DNA from: JAGVPT01 sp963772165
Lineage (GTDB): Bacteria; Bacteroidota; Ignavibacteria; UBA10030; UBA8401
DNA: 64,000 nt
Reading direction: 5' to 3'
NCBI GenBank assembly: GCA_963772165.1
Contig: CAVYWA010000021.1
Coordinates: forward strand, 1-64,000
This document shows positions 16,756 to 25,231 of this stretch, piece by piece. A model generated the notes under the pieces. The model worked only from the letters and a program-made list of their open reading frames with translations. It was not told the DNA's origin and ran no database searches. The number at the start of each line of letters is the position of its first letter. Position 1 is the first letter of the stretch. The translations under genes and the position numbers were made by a program.

Positions 16756-16868
16756 CGGCACTCGTCTTGATTCTGTTCCTTCTTTTTCGGATGTTTGATC
16801 ATAATTTGCGCAGCGGATGTAGAATGGCTGAGCAACGATTCTGCCAACAATAATCACCTGGAGAAGAT

Positions 16869-17300
16869 GTGGCAACATCCAACAAAGAAAAGATTGAACT
16901 TATTGCAGCAGCAATACGAGTAAAGCACCGCGCCTACGCCGCATACTCTAACTTCCGGGTCGGGGCGGCGCTGCTGACTGATAAGGGAGATATTTTCGAA
17001 GGATGCAATGTTGAGAACGCGTCGTACGGTCTCACAATCTGCGCGGAGCGAAACGCCGTTTTTCAAGCTGTTGCGGAAGGAAAAACTCACTTTCGCGCGA
17101 TCGCCATTTCATCCGACGATGCAGGATTTATTACGCCTTGCGGGGCATGCCGCCAAGTGCTTGCCGAGTTCGCTCCCCGGTTGGAGATCATTCTCACCAA
17201 TGGAGCAGGGAAAAGGAAAGTGACGACGCTCGATAAACTTTTTCCGATCCCTCCGGACCTCAAGAAACTTTCCCGCTTCATCAAAAAGTCCAAAAGATGA
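16869..17300 (+). CDS. cdd: Cytidine deaminase
   Basis: 143 residues, the size of the tetrameric class. Cdd converts cytidine and deoxycytidine to uridine and deoxyuridine in pyrimidine salvage. The catalytic zinc site is present: CAERNA with Cys and proton-shuttle Glu, and PCGACRQ with the other two Cys ligands. The opening AYAAYSNFRVGAALL and the FEGCNVENASY substrate block are typical. The gene starts with GTG 16869, with GGAG a few bases upstream. The stop overlaps the ATG of the DUF84 gene, so the two are coupled nucleotide-metabolism genes. Confidence 0.95.
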   Translation: MATSNKEKIELIAAAIRVKHRAYAAYSNFRVGAALLTDKGDIFEGCNVENASYGLTICAERNAVFQAVAEGKTHFRAIAISSDDAGFITPCGACRQVLAEFAPRLEIILTNGAGKRKVTTLDKLFPIPPDLKKLSRFIKKSKR

Positions 17301-17867
17301 AAATCCTCATCGCCAGCATGCGCGCGCCGAAAGTCAACGGCGTGCAGCGAGCGTTCCAAAAAATCTCGCATATTTCTCCGTTCAATAATCTTGTTTTTGA
17401 GCCTCTGCAGATCGAGAGCGGTGTGCAAGCAACGCCTCTCTCGATCGACGAGCTTATGACAGGCGCCCGGCAGCGGGCTGAAGCTGCTTTCGCGATCGGG
17501 GACTCCAAAAATTCCGAAATAATCCTTTCGGTGGGAGTGGAGGGAGGATTGTGACGTTTCCCAAAAGCATGTGTTTCTCCAAAGCTGGGCTTGTGTCTAT
17601 GACGGAAAGCGACGTTCATTCGGAAGTTCTGGAGCTATAGAAATTCCGCAGGCACTCTCCGATGCCGTTGTCCGCGACGGCGCCGATTTGGGAAAAGTGA
17701 TCGACGTTTTTGCTGAGCAGAATGATGTCCGGAGCAATCAAGGGACATGGGGAATTCTTACCGCAGATCTCATTACCCGCGAAGATTCGTTCGAACTGGC
17801 AACACTTAACGCGCTTGCTCCATTTTTTAACAAGAAAATGTACGATCGAAAAAACCTCAAGGAATAA
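17297..17867 (+). pseudogene. DUF84 inosine/xanthosine triphosphatase-like, one +1 frameshift
   Basis: The family hydrolyses non-canonical ITP and XTP (YjjX type). Residues ILIASMRAPKVNGVQRAF start the protein at ATG 17297, overlapping the cdd stop. The first frame ends at TGA 17552-17554 just after VGVEGGL; the second frame continues from about 17553 with CVYDGKR, GAIEIP, DGADLGKVIDVFAEQNDVRSNQGTWGILT and ALAPFF, which together complete the family. One extra base near 17547-17556 explains both halves. All expected blocks are present once joined, so it is either a base-call error or a new loss. Confidence 0.8.
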
Positions 17868-17966
17868 TTCGCTGGCGGCAAAGTGACATTATGATGTTCT
17901 TGAATAAGCCATCGCAAATCTAATTTTAGCTACCCTCCAAACTGCCGCGCCATCGCTTTCCATAAT

Positions 17967-17995
17967 TTGAAAACAATGAAGCATTTCTCTATATT
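17967..17995 (+). promoter_or_regulatory. Sigma-70-like promoter for moaD, apparently leaderless
   Basis: TTGAAA (17967-17972), exactly 17 bases, TATATT (17990-17995). The -10 ends six bases before the GTG at 18002, which would place transcription start on or within a base of the start codon. Confidence 0.55.
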
Positions 17996-18001
17996 GAGGC
18001 C

Positions 18002-18262
18002 GTGCCCTCATCAACGATTTCTATTACAATACGACTCTTTGCGTCCGTCAAAGACATTGCAAAGCTGTCTGAAATTACCGTAGAACTTCCTCGCGCATCA
18101 GTTGCCGACGATGCGCTGTCATACTTAACAACTCAATATCCTGAAATGCAGCGTTTCCATTCTTACATTCGCATCGCTGTGAACGAGACATACGTTGACT
18201 CCACCTTTCAATTGCATGACGGCGATGAAGTTGCAATTATTCCACCTGTAAGCGGCGGGTGA
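18002..18262 (+). CDS. moaD: Molybdopterin synthase sulfur carrier subunit MoaD
   Basis: 86 residues with a ubiquitin-like fold. MoaD carries a C-terminal thiocarboxylate that supplies sulfur for the dithiolene of molybdopterin. The tail is LHDGDEVAIIPPVSGG, and the double Gly is the point of adenylation and thiolation. The start is GTG, and the promoter above suggests a leaderless message. It is followed after three bases by moaE, the catalytic subunit, and 1.5 kb later by moaA. moaB/mog, moaC, moeA and a dedicated MoeB are not in the window. Confidence 0.93.
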   Translation: MPSSTISITIRLFASVKDIAKLSEITVELPRASVADDALSYLTTQYPEMQRFHSYIRIAVNETYVDSTFQLHDGDEVAIIPPVSGG

Positions 18263-18265
18263 CGA

Positions 18266-18688
18266 ATGATACAAATCGTCGACAAAAAGATTGATACTGC
18301 AGAATTGTTGGCTTCTGTTTTTGTACCCGAGGCTGGAGGAATTGATTTGTTCCTTGGGACGACACGGAATCATTCGAAAGGGAAGAAGGTTATAAGATTA
18401 GAATACGAGGCGTACTCACCGATGGCGTTAAAAATAATGAGCGAAATTGAAACGGAGATCGGGAAACGCTGGAATATCCATAAAATTTCTATGGTTCACC
18501 GGATCGGTGTTGTGCCGGTGATGGAAGCGAGCGTGGCAATCGGAGTTTCTGCGGCGCATCGGAAAGAGGCGTTCGAAGCATGCAGGTATGCAATTGATGA
18601 ACTTAAGAAAAGAGTCCCAATGTGGAAGAAAGAAATCTTCGAAGACGGAGAAGTGTGGGTTGAAAATGTCGAGTCGAAAATAGCGTGA
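18266..18688 (+). CDS. moaE: Molybdopterin synthase catalytic subunit MoaE
   Basis: 140 residues. MoaE forms a heterotetramer with MoaD and converts precursor Z (cPMP) to molybdopterin. Typical blocks: GGIDLFLGTTRNHSKGKKV, LEYEAYSPMALKIM, HRIGVVPVMEASVAIGVSAAHRKEAFEACRYAIDELKKRVPMWKKE with the conserved Lys pair of the active site near the end. Overlaps nothing; starts at ATG 18266 three bases after moaD. It is surely cotranscribed with moaD, and the radical SAM gene follows after 10 bases. Confidence 0.96.
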   Translation: MIQIVDKKIDTAELLASVFVPEAGGIDLFLGTTRNHSKGKKVIRLEYEAYSPMALKIMSEIETEIGKRWNIHKISMVHRIGVVPVMEASVAIGVSAAHRKEAFEACRYAIDELKKRVPMWKKEIFEDGEVWVENVESKIA

Positions 18689-18698
18689 ATGGTGGAGA

Positions 18699-19754
18699 AT
18701 GAAAGGAAGAGGAACCGGAGCAAACCCGCGGATCAGGTTCGAGGCGTTTACGCGCGAGGCGTTCGGCGATGACTGGGCGAGCGGAGAAGATGAGCGGCAT
18801 ATTCCGACACAATATTTCCGCGACGTCTCGAAGACGATCCTCACAAAAAACGAGAGCCCGGATCTCGGTTTCACCTTCGGCCTTAATCCTTACCGCGGAT
18901 GCGAACATGGCTGCATCTATTGTTACGCTCGTCCAACGCATGAGTATCTCGGATTCTCTTCGGGGCTCGATTTTGAAACGAAAATAATGGTCAAGGAAGA
19001 TGCTGCCGCGCTTTTGGAACAAGAATTTCGGAAAAAATCGTGGAGGCCCGACGTTGTGATGCTTTCTGGAAATGTCGATTGTTACCAACCGGTTGAACGC
19101 AAGCTGAAAATCACGCGCCAGTGCCTCGAAGTATTCCTCCGGTATCGCAATCCTGTTGCAATGATCACAAAAAATGCCCTCGTCCTTCGCGACCTCGACG
19201 TGCTTTCCCAATTAGCTTCGCTCAATCTTGTCTCAGTCTGTTTGTCCATAACGACGCTTGACCGGGATCTGGCGCGGCGAATGGAGCCGAGGACCTCAAC
19301 GCCGGAACAAAGATTGCATGCGATCGAAGCATTGGCAAAAGCGGGTATTCCGGTGAGCGTGAATGCGGCGCCGGTGATCCCCGGCCTTAATGATGAAGAG
19401 CTTCCATCGATTCTTCGCGAGGCATCAATACGCGGAGCGAGGTGGGCTGGGTACACGTTGCTTCGCTTGCCCTATTCGGTAAAGGAACTCTTTGTCGATT
19501 GGCTGAAGCGTGAGTTTCCCGAGAGATCGGAAAGAATAATCAACCGGATCATGGATGTCAGAAACGGAAAAATGAATGATTCCGGTTTTTCGACGCGAAT
19601 GAAGGGGACCGGTGAAATTGCACATTCCATCGAACAGCTCTTCCGCGTCAGCTGTAAAAAGTACGGCTTGAATTCGGCGCATACACCTCTGAGCTTCGAA
19701 AAATTTATCAGACCTTCATCCGACAAGACACAAGAAGAAATAGTTTTTTCTTGA
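18699..19754 (+). CDS. PA0069-family radical SAM protein (SPL-like)
   Basis: 351 residues. The radical SAM cluster motif is CEHGCIYCYARPTHEY, in the spaced CX3CX2C form. The following text, DFETKIMVKEDAAALLEQEF, and GNVDCYQPVERKLKITRQCLEV are blocks of the family related to spore photoproduct lyase. The N-terminal half forms the TIM-barrel segment (ITKNALVLRDLDVLSQLASLNLVSVCLSITTLD) and the C-terminal part is RWAGYTLLRLPYSVKELFVDWL. Its substrate is unknown. It sits between moaE and moaA and overlaps moaA by one base, so it might act in cofactor biosynthesis or simply travel with it. Confidence 0.9.
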   Translation: MKGRGTGANPRIRFEAFTREAFGDDWASGEDERHIPTQYFRDVSKTILTKNESPDLGFTFGLNPYRGCEHGCIYCYARPTHEYLGFSSGLDFETKIMVKEDAAALLEQEFRKKSWRPDVVMLSGNVDCYQPVERKLKITRQCLEVFLRYRNPVAMITKNALVLRDLDVLSQLASLNLVSVCLSITTLDRDLARRMEPRTSTPEQRLHAIEALAKAGIPVSVNAAPVIPGLNDEELPSILREASIRGARWAGYTLLRLPYSVKELFVDWLKREFPERSERIINRIMDVRNGKMNDSGFSTRMKGTGEIAHSIEQLFRVSCKKYGLNSAHTPLSFEKFIRPSSDKTQEEIVFS

Positions 19755-20758
19755 TGCTAATGACACCATCCCCTCAGCTGAAAGATTCCTTCGGCCGCAC
19801 GGTCGACAACATGCGCATTTCGGTGACCGACCGCTGCAATTTCCGATGCCATTATTGTATGCCGGAAGAAGGCATGGCATGGATGAAGAAAGACGAGTTG
19901 CTGACTTTTGAAGAGATCGCGCGCATTGCCGGAATTGTGGCGCGGCTGGGAGTTAATAAGGTTCGACTGACCGGCGGCGAACCGCTCATGCGCAAAGACC
20001 TCTATGTGCTCGTAAAACAAATTTCCCGCATCGACGGCATTCATGACATTGCTATGACGACCAATGGATATTTTCTTAAAGAACAGGCAGCAGCGTTACG
20101 CGAAGCGGGTTTGAAACGGATTACCGTAAGCATGGATTCGCTCGATGCTCTCACATTTGCCGAAGTTACACGGCGCGATTATTTTGATAAGGTATGGGAA
20201 GGATTGGATATCCTTCAGGCACTTCAATTCTCTCCGATCAAAATCAATGTCGTGTTGATGCGCGGAGTGAACGACAATGAGATCGAAAAATTTGCCGGGC
20301 TTGCCAGGGCAACACCGTTCATTATACGGTTCATCGAATATATGCCAATCGGCGCGGGTGATACGTGGAATTACTCGAAGGTGGTGCCGACGAGGGAGAT
20401 CATCAAAAGGATTGAAAGGCAATTCCCGAAACTTGTGCCGGTTGAATACCACGGCTCGCAGCCTGCAGACAGGTTCAAATTTGAAGATGGGATAGGCGAA
20501 CTGGGATTCATCAGTTCAGTGAGCGAACCGTTCTGTTCACATTGCAACCGCATTCGTATCACCTCCGATGGAAAGATTCGGACGTGCCTTTTTTCGCTCC
20601 ATGAAACCGACTTGAAATCGATGCTCCGCGGCGGAATGACGGATGAAACAATTTCGAACGCCGTTGTTGCCGCTGTGTGGAAGAAAGAGGAAGGGCATCT
20701 CATCAACCAACCCGCGTTCGTAAAGCCCGAGCGCACAATGAGCCAGATCGGCGGATAA
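19754..20758 (+). CDS. moaA: GTP 3',8-cyclase MoaA
   Basis: 334 residues. MoaA with MoaC turns GTP into cyclic pyranopterin monophosphate, the first step of molybdenum cofactor synthesis. It has two [4Fe-4S] clusters: the radical SAM cluster in VTDRCNFRCHYCMP and the C-terminal cluster in SEPFCSHCNRIRITSDGKIRTC. KVRLTGGEPLMRKDL and the terminal double-Gly tail (SQIGG) needed for the GTP-cyclase step are intact. The ATG at 19754 overlaps the stop of the radical SAM gene (TGATG). A TTG at 19751 is an unlikely alternative. moaC is not in the window. Confidence 0.97.
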   Translation: MLMTPSPQLKDSFGRTVDNMRISVTDRCNFRCHYCMPEEGMAWMKKDELLTFEEIARIAGIVARLGVNKVRLTGGEPLMRKDLYVLVKQISRIDGIHDIAMTTNGYFLKEQAAALREAGLKRITVSMDSLDALTFAEVTRRDYFDKVWEGLDILQALQFSPIKINVVLMRGVNDNEIEKFAGLARATPFIIRFIEYMPIGAGDTWNYSKVVPTREIIKRIERQFPKLVPVEYHGSQPADRFKFEDGIGELGFISSVSEPFCSHCNRIRITSDGKIRTCLFSLHETDLKSMLRGGMTDETISNAVVAAVWKKEEGHLINQPAFVKPERTMSQIGG

Positions 20759-20837
20759 GGGCTACCGGTGTTCGATATGATTTTGAAAAACCGTTCCGCT
20801 GACGATATCTCCCGGCTTTTCTTCCTCCATGATTTTA

Positions 20838-20866
20838 TTGATTCTCTTCTCAACACTTCGTATATT
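20838..20866 (+). promoter_or_regulatory. Sigma-70-like promoter for the nuoJ operon
   Basis: TTGATT (20838-20843), 17 bases, TATATT (20861-20866). Transcription would begin near 20873, leaving a leader of about 35 bases before nuoJ. It gives the nuoJKLM-nhaD-nuoN block its own promoter, separate from the moa genes. Confidence 0.5.
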
Positions 20867-20907
20867 TACACCGTTTATCCACCGAAACTTACCCCGATAT
20901 TGGTGCT

Positions 20908-21423
20908 ATGACATTTGAGCAAGTTGTTTTTTTCGTTCTGGCTGCCGTTGCGGCATTTTCAGCGGTCATGGTCATCCTTCAACGAAACCCGGTCAACAGC
21001 GCCCTTTACCTTATCCTTAACTTTTTTTGCCTCAGCGGCTTGTACCTAACGCTTAATGCACAATTTATTGCAATGGTGCAGGTTCTGGTGTATGCCGGGG
21101 CAATCATGGTGCTTTTTCTTTTCGTGATCATGCTCCTGAATCTTGGAGATGATAAACGTCTTCGGGAACATCTCGGAGTCAGGACGTATTTGGGCATTGG
21201 GTTCAGTGTAGCCCTGGTCCTGGAACTGCTCTATATATTCGCCTATCGTTCGGGGAATACGATGGTACAGCAGTCTTCCAATTCAGTCGAAATCGGAACG
21301 GTTGAATACATTGGCAAAGTTCTCTTCACGAAATTCATTTTTCCTTTTGAAATTACTTCGCTGTTGTTGTTGGCTGCGATCATCGGCGCAGTGATCCTCG
21401 CAAAAAAGAAAATTTCAGAATGA
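20908..21423 (+). CDS. nuoJ: NADH-quinone oxidoreductase subunit J
   Basis: 171 residues with about five transmembrane helices. NuoJ is a small membrane-arm subunit of respiratory complex I. Blocks: VILQRNPVNSALYLILNFFCLSGLYLTLNAQFIAMVQVLVYAGAIMVLFLFVIMLLNL, including the conserved pi-bulge Tyr-Ala-Gly helix near the coupling site. Its stop overlaps the ATG of nuoK, as usual. It heads this membrane-arm operon: nuoA-I are not upstream, so complex I genes are split in this genome. Confidence 0.96.
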   Translation: MTFEQVVFFVLAAVAAFSAVMVILQRNPVNSALYLILNFFCLSGLYLTLNAQFIAMVQVLVYAGAIMVLFLFVIMLLNLGDDKRLREHLGVRTYLGIGFSVALVLELLYIFAYRSGNTMVQQSSNSVEIGTVEYIGKVLFTKFIFPFEITSLLLLAAIIGAVILAKKKISE

Positions 21424-21722
21424 TACCAATAGATTATTACCTGCTTCTTTCAGCGTTCATGTTTTGCGTCGGTGTGCTGGGCGTTTTAATCCGCCGCGAT
21501 GCCATTATTGTTTTTATGTCCATCGAGTTGATGCTTAATTCGGTGAACCTGACGCTTGTTGCTTTCTCTTCGTTCCTCGGAGATCCGACAGGACAAATGC
21601 TCGTCTTTTTTGTGATGACGGTTGCTGCTGCGGAGGCGGCGGTAGGGCTGGCTATCATTATTGCGCTTTTCCGCAATAAACAGACCGTCAATGTCGATGA
21701 GATTAATATTCTGAAATGGTAG
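21420..21722 (+). CDS. nuoK: NADH-quinone oxidoreductase subunit K
   Basis: 100 residues, three transmembrane helices. NuoK is an MrpC-like subunit that contributes two essential glutamates to the proton channel: one in VFMSIELMLNSVNLTLVAFS and one in VMTVAAAEAAVGLAIIIALFR, both visible. Starts at ATG 21420 overlapping the nuoJ stop, ends overlapping the start of nuoL. Confidence 0.97.
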   Translation: MIPIDYYLLLSAFMFCVGVLGVLIRRDAIIVFMSIELMLNSVNLTLVAFSSFLGDPTGQMLVFFVMTVAAAEAAVGLAIIIALFRNKQTVNVDEINILKW

Positions 21723-23656
21723 CTATGGTTCAGTACGTCGGTTTTATCGTTCTCATCCCGCTTCTCGGATTTCTTTTTATCGGACTTTTCGGTTCGAAGA
21801 TAAAATCGGAGAAACTCATTGGCACCATCGGCTCGGCGGCAGTCGGGATACCATTCCTCATCGCGGTATCGATTTTTGTTGAAATGCTGTCGTTTCCGGC
21901 GGGCGAACGTCAGCACATTGTAAACCAGTTTGAATGGATAAGCGCCGGTACGTTTTCGGTCAATGTTGCTTTTCAGGTCGACCAGCTGTCAATCATCATG
22001 ACGCTGATCGTTACCGGCGTGGGCAGCCTCATTCATGTTTATTCAATCGGATACATGCATGGCGACAGGGGATTCTGGAGATTCTTCGCTTACCTGAATC
22101 TTTTTATCTTTGCGATGCTTACTCTCGTCCTTGCCGACAACTTTTTGCTCATGTTCGTCGGATGGGAAGGCGTCGGCCTCTGTTCCTATCTTTTGATCGG
22201 GTTCTGGTACGAGAAAGATTTTGAAAAAGGGACGACCGGAGATGCGGCAAAAAAAGCTTTTATCGTCAACCGCATCGGCGATTTCGGGTTTCTCCTCGGC
22301 ATGTTTCTCATCTTCACAACGTTCGGATCGCTGCACTTCGAAACCGTCTTTTCCGCCGCATCGGTGTTGAGCCGCGGCGATTCCACCATCACGTGGATTA
22401 CGCTTTTACTTTTTGTCGGAGCGACGGGGAAGTCGGCGCAAATTCCTCTTTACGTGTGGCTGCCGGATGCAATGGCGGGCCCGACGCCGGTCAGCGCTTT
22501 GATCCATGCTGCAACAATGGTCACGGCCGGAGTCTACATGGTTGCCCGGAGTTCAATCTTATTTGCGTTAGCGCCCGTGACGATGGACGCGGTTGCCATC
22601 ATCGGCGTGATGACGGCTTTCTATGCAGCGACAATCGGGCTTGTGCAAAATGACATTAAGAAAGTATTGGCGTATTCAACGATCAGCCAGCTTGGCTATA
22701 TGTTTCTCGGTCTGGGTGTGGGTGCGTTTGCTTCCGGAATATTTCACGTGATGACCCATGCGTTTTTCAAAGCGCTCTTGTTCCTCGGATCGGGCGCAGT
22801 CATCCATGCAATGCACGATGAGCAGGACATTCAAAAGATGGGAGGGCTCAAGCAATATCTCCCGACGACCTACAAGACATTCCTTATTGGAGCAATTGCA
22901 ATCTCGGGAATTCCGCCCCTCGCAGGCTTTTTCAGCAAAGATGAAATTTTGTGGAAAGCTTTTTCAGACGGCTCGCCTGTCTTGTGGCTCGTTGGAGCGG
23001 CCGCTGCCGGATTGACGGCGTTCTATATGTTCAGGCTTGTGTCGTTGACCTTCGACGGCTCGCCCCGGTTCGATGAACATCATATCCACCCGCACGAAGC
23101 ACCGAAAACGATGACTGTCCCGTTGATCATCCTCGCAGCACTCTCCGCGGTCGGCGGATTCATCGGCATCCCTGAAAGCCTCGGCGGGGGAAATTGGTTC
23201 GAACATTTCTTGGCCCCCGTTTTTGACCGCGCAAACTCAAAAATGCTCATGCCATACCACGAAGTTTCTGCAATGGAATATGTCCTGATGGCTGTTTCGG
23301 TTGCGATTGCTGCCGCCGGAATATTCTTTGCAAGAAAGATATACTTGGAAAGGAAGGAACTTGCAGAACGGGCGGCTGCTAGATTTGCCCGAATCTATAC
23401 CCTTCTCCTCGGCAAATATTTTGTCGATGAATTTTACGACGCAACGATTGTGACGCCGATTGTGAAAGGTTCTGAAAAATTACTCTGGAAACGTTTCGAT
23501 ATAGGAATCATCGACGGTCTGATAAATTTTACGGCCAAAGCCACGGAATATGCGAGCCAGTTTTTCAGGCGTCTGCAAACCGGAGTTGTGCAAAGCTATG
23601 CTGTAGTTTTTGTAGCCGGCATCTTGTTTATTATCGGCTGGCTCGTCATTCGATAA
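21716..23656 (+). CDS. nuoL: NADH-quinone oxidoreductase subunit L
   Basis: 646 residues, about 16 transmembrane helices, plus a long amphipathic lateral helix at the C-terminus (residues ~530-620). An antiporter-like proton-pumping subunit, homologous to MrpA. Blocks: FVGWEGVGLCSYLLIGFWYE with the TM5 Glu, AKKAFIVNRIGDFGFLLG, GKSAQIPLYVWLPDAMAGPTPVSALIHAATMVTAGVY with the central Lys, and QNDIKKVLAYSTISQLGYMFLGLGVGAF. Start at ATG 21716 overlaps nuoK; ATG 21725 is an alternative. Confidence 0.97.
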   Translation: MVAMVQYVGFIVLIPLLGFLFIGLFGSKIKSEKLIGTIGSAAVGIPFLIAVSIFVEMLSFPAGERQHIVNQFEWISAGTFSVNVAFQVDQLSIIMTLIVTGVGSLIHVYSIGYMHGDRGFWRFFAYLNLFIFAMLTLVLADNFLLMFVGWEGVGLCSYLLIGFWYEKDFEKGTTGDAAKKAFIVNRIGDFGFLLGMFLIFTTFGSLHFETVFSAASVLSRGDSTITWITLLLFVGATGKSAQIPLYVWLPDAMAGPTPVSALIHAATMVTAGVYMVARSSILFALAPVTMDAVAIIGVMTAFYAATIGLVQNDIKKVLAYSTISQLGYMFLGLGVGAFASGIFHVMTHAFFKALLFLGSGAVIHAMHDEQDIQKMGGLKQYLPTTYKTFLIGAIAISGIPPLAGFFSKDEILWKAFSDGSPVLWLVGAAAAGLTAFYMFRLVSLTFDGSPRFDEHHIHPHEAPKTMTVPLIILAALSAVGGFIGIPESLGGGNWFEHFLAPVFDRANSKMLMPYHEVSAMEYVLMAVSVAIAAAGIFFARKIYLERKELAERAAARFARIYTLLLGKYFVDEFYDATIVTPIVKGSEKLLWKRFDIGIIDGLINFTAKATEYASQFFRRLQTGVVQSYAVVFVAGILFIIGWLVIR

Positions 23657-23677
23657 TATGAAATCCCCACGTCAACA

Positions 23678-25231
23678 ATGAATTATATTCTCTCGTTTGT
23701 ATTATTCTCGCCCTTTGTAGGAATTGCGATCCTTCTCTTCGTCGATAAAGAGAAATCCGTTCTGATCAAATCCGTGGGAATCGGGACTTCGTTGCTGACG
23801 TTCCTGCTCTCCCTTGTCGTCTACTTTCGGTTCGACTCGTCAAGCGTGCAGTTGCAATTTGTGAACCAGGCATTGTGGATTCGGGGATTGGATATCAGCT
23901 ATACTATCGGCGTCGACGGATTATCGCTGCTGCTCACCCTCCTCACAACATTCCTTACGCCGATTGCGCTTCTTTCTTCCTGGGAATCTATCTCCGTTCG
24001 GCTGAAGGAATACGTCATTTTTATCCTGCTGTTGGAGATCGGCATGCTCGGCGTGTTTCTCGCCGCGGATTTATTTTTGTTCTATGTCTTTTGGGAAGCG
24101 ATGCTGATCCCGATGTACTTCATCATTGGGATCTGGGGAGGCCAGGATAAAATTTACGCAGCAGTTAAATTTTTTCTTTATACGATGGCCGGCAGCCTCC
24201 TGATGCTGATCGCGATTTTGTCGCTCGGCTATTATGCTTCGACGATTCCCGGCGGGCATTTCACAACAAACCTGGCAACACTGTATCAAATTGCGCCGTC
24301 GATTCCCCGCAGCATCCAAGTCTGGATGTTTCTCGCGTTTACGCTTTCGTTTGCAATAAAGATTCCGCTGTTTCCGTTTCACACGTGGCTTCCCGATGCG
24401 CACGTCCAGGCGCCGACGGCGGGGAGTGTGATCCTTGCGGCGGTGCTCTTGAAGATGGGAACGTACGGGCTGCTTCGGTTCTGCTTGCCGTTGTTTCCGC
24501 AAGCATCGTTCGAATTTACTCCGTTGCTTTCAACGCTTGCGGTCATCGGTATTGTGTACGGTGCACTCGTCGCCATGGTGCAGACGGACATCAAAAAACT
24601 GGTTGCGTATTCTTCAGTGAGTCACCTCGGGTTCGTCGTGCTCGGAATATTTTCCATGACGGAGGAGGGGATCCAGGGAGCGATGATTCAAATGATCAAC
24701 CATGGGCTCTCCACAGGTGCCCTTTTTTTGATTGTCGGGATGCTGTACGACCGGAGGCACACACGGGACATTTCGCAGTTCGGGGGATTGTCCAAACAAA
24801 TGCCTGTCTTTGCAGCTTTTTTTATGATCGTCATGCTATCGTCGATCGGACTTCCCGGAATGAACGGCTTCGTCGGCGAGTTTCTTATTCTGCTTGGATC
24901 GTTTAGGTCGACATTTTTGGGTTCGCATGCCTACACCGTCGTCGCAGCGACGGGAGTTATTTTCGCCGCGGTCTATATGTTGTGGATGTTTCAGCGCGTG
25001 ATGTTCGGGAAATCGACAAACCCCGCGAATCAATCTCTGCGCGATTTGTCGATGCGAGAGATTGCGGTGTTGGTTCCGATTGTCGTGTTCATCCTGTGGA
25101 TTGGAGTTTACCCGTCAACGTTTCTGAAATCTTCTGCGGCTTCAACGAGGCAAACTGTAAAAATGCTGGAACAAACAAGAAGCGGAGAAATTCATTCGGC
25201 CATCGTACATGCAGGCCAGGAACCTCGATGA
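23678..25231 (+). CDS. nuoM: NADH-quinone oxidoreductase subunit M
   Basis: 517 residues with about 14 transmembrane helices. Second antiporter-like subunit of the membrane arm. Blocks: FYVFWEAMLIPMYFIIGIWGG with the key Glu in TM5, KIPLFPFHTWLPDAHVQAPTAGSVILAAVLLKMGTYG with the central Lys, KKLVAYSSVSHLGFVVLGIF, and GLPGMNGFVGEFLILLG. Its stop overlaps the ATG of the nhaD-like gene by one base pair set (ATGA), indicating translational coupling of complex I to that antiporter. Confidence 0.97.
   Translation: MNYILSFVLFSPFVGIAILLFVDKEKSVLIKSVGIGTSLLTFLLSLVVYFRFDSSSVQLQFVNQALWIRGLDISYTIGVDGLSLLLTLLTTFLTPIALLSSWESISVRLKEYVIFILLLEIGMLGVFLAADLFLFYVFWEAMLIPMYFIIGIWGGQDKIYAAVKFFLYTMAGSLLMLIAILSLGYYASTIPGGHFTTNLATLYQIAPSIPRSIQVWMFLAFTLSFAIKIPLFPFHTWLPDAHVQAPTAGSVILAAVLLKMGTYGLLRFCLPLFPQASFEFTPLLSTLAVIGIVYGALVAMVQTDIKKLVAYSSVSHLGFVVLGIFSMTEEGIQGAMIQMINHGLSTGALFLIVGMLYDRRHTRDISQFGGLSKQMPVFAAFFMIVMLSSIGLPGMNGFVGEFLILLGSFRSTFLGSHAYTVVAATGVIFAAVYMLWMFQRVMFGKSTNPANQSLRDLSMREIAVLVPIVVFILWIGVYPSTFLKSSAASTRQTVKMLEQTRSGEIHSAIVHAGQEPR

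Noticed and set aside
17868..18001. Molybdenum cofactor riboswitch before moaD
   Set aside because: The gap is only 134 bases, and its last part is a promoter that would start transcription at the GTG, leaving no leader for a riboswitch.
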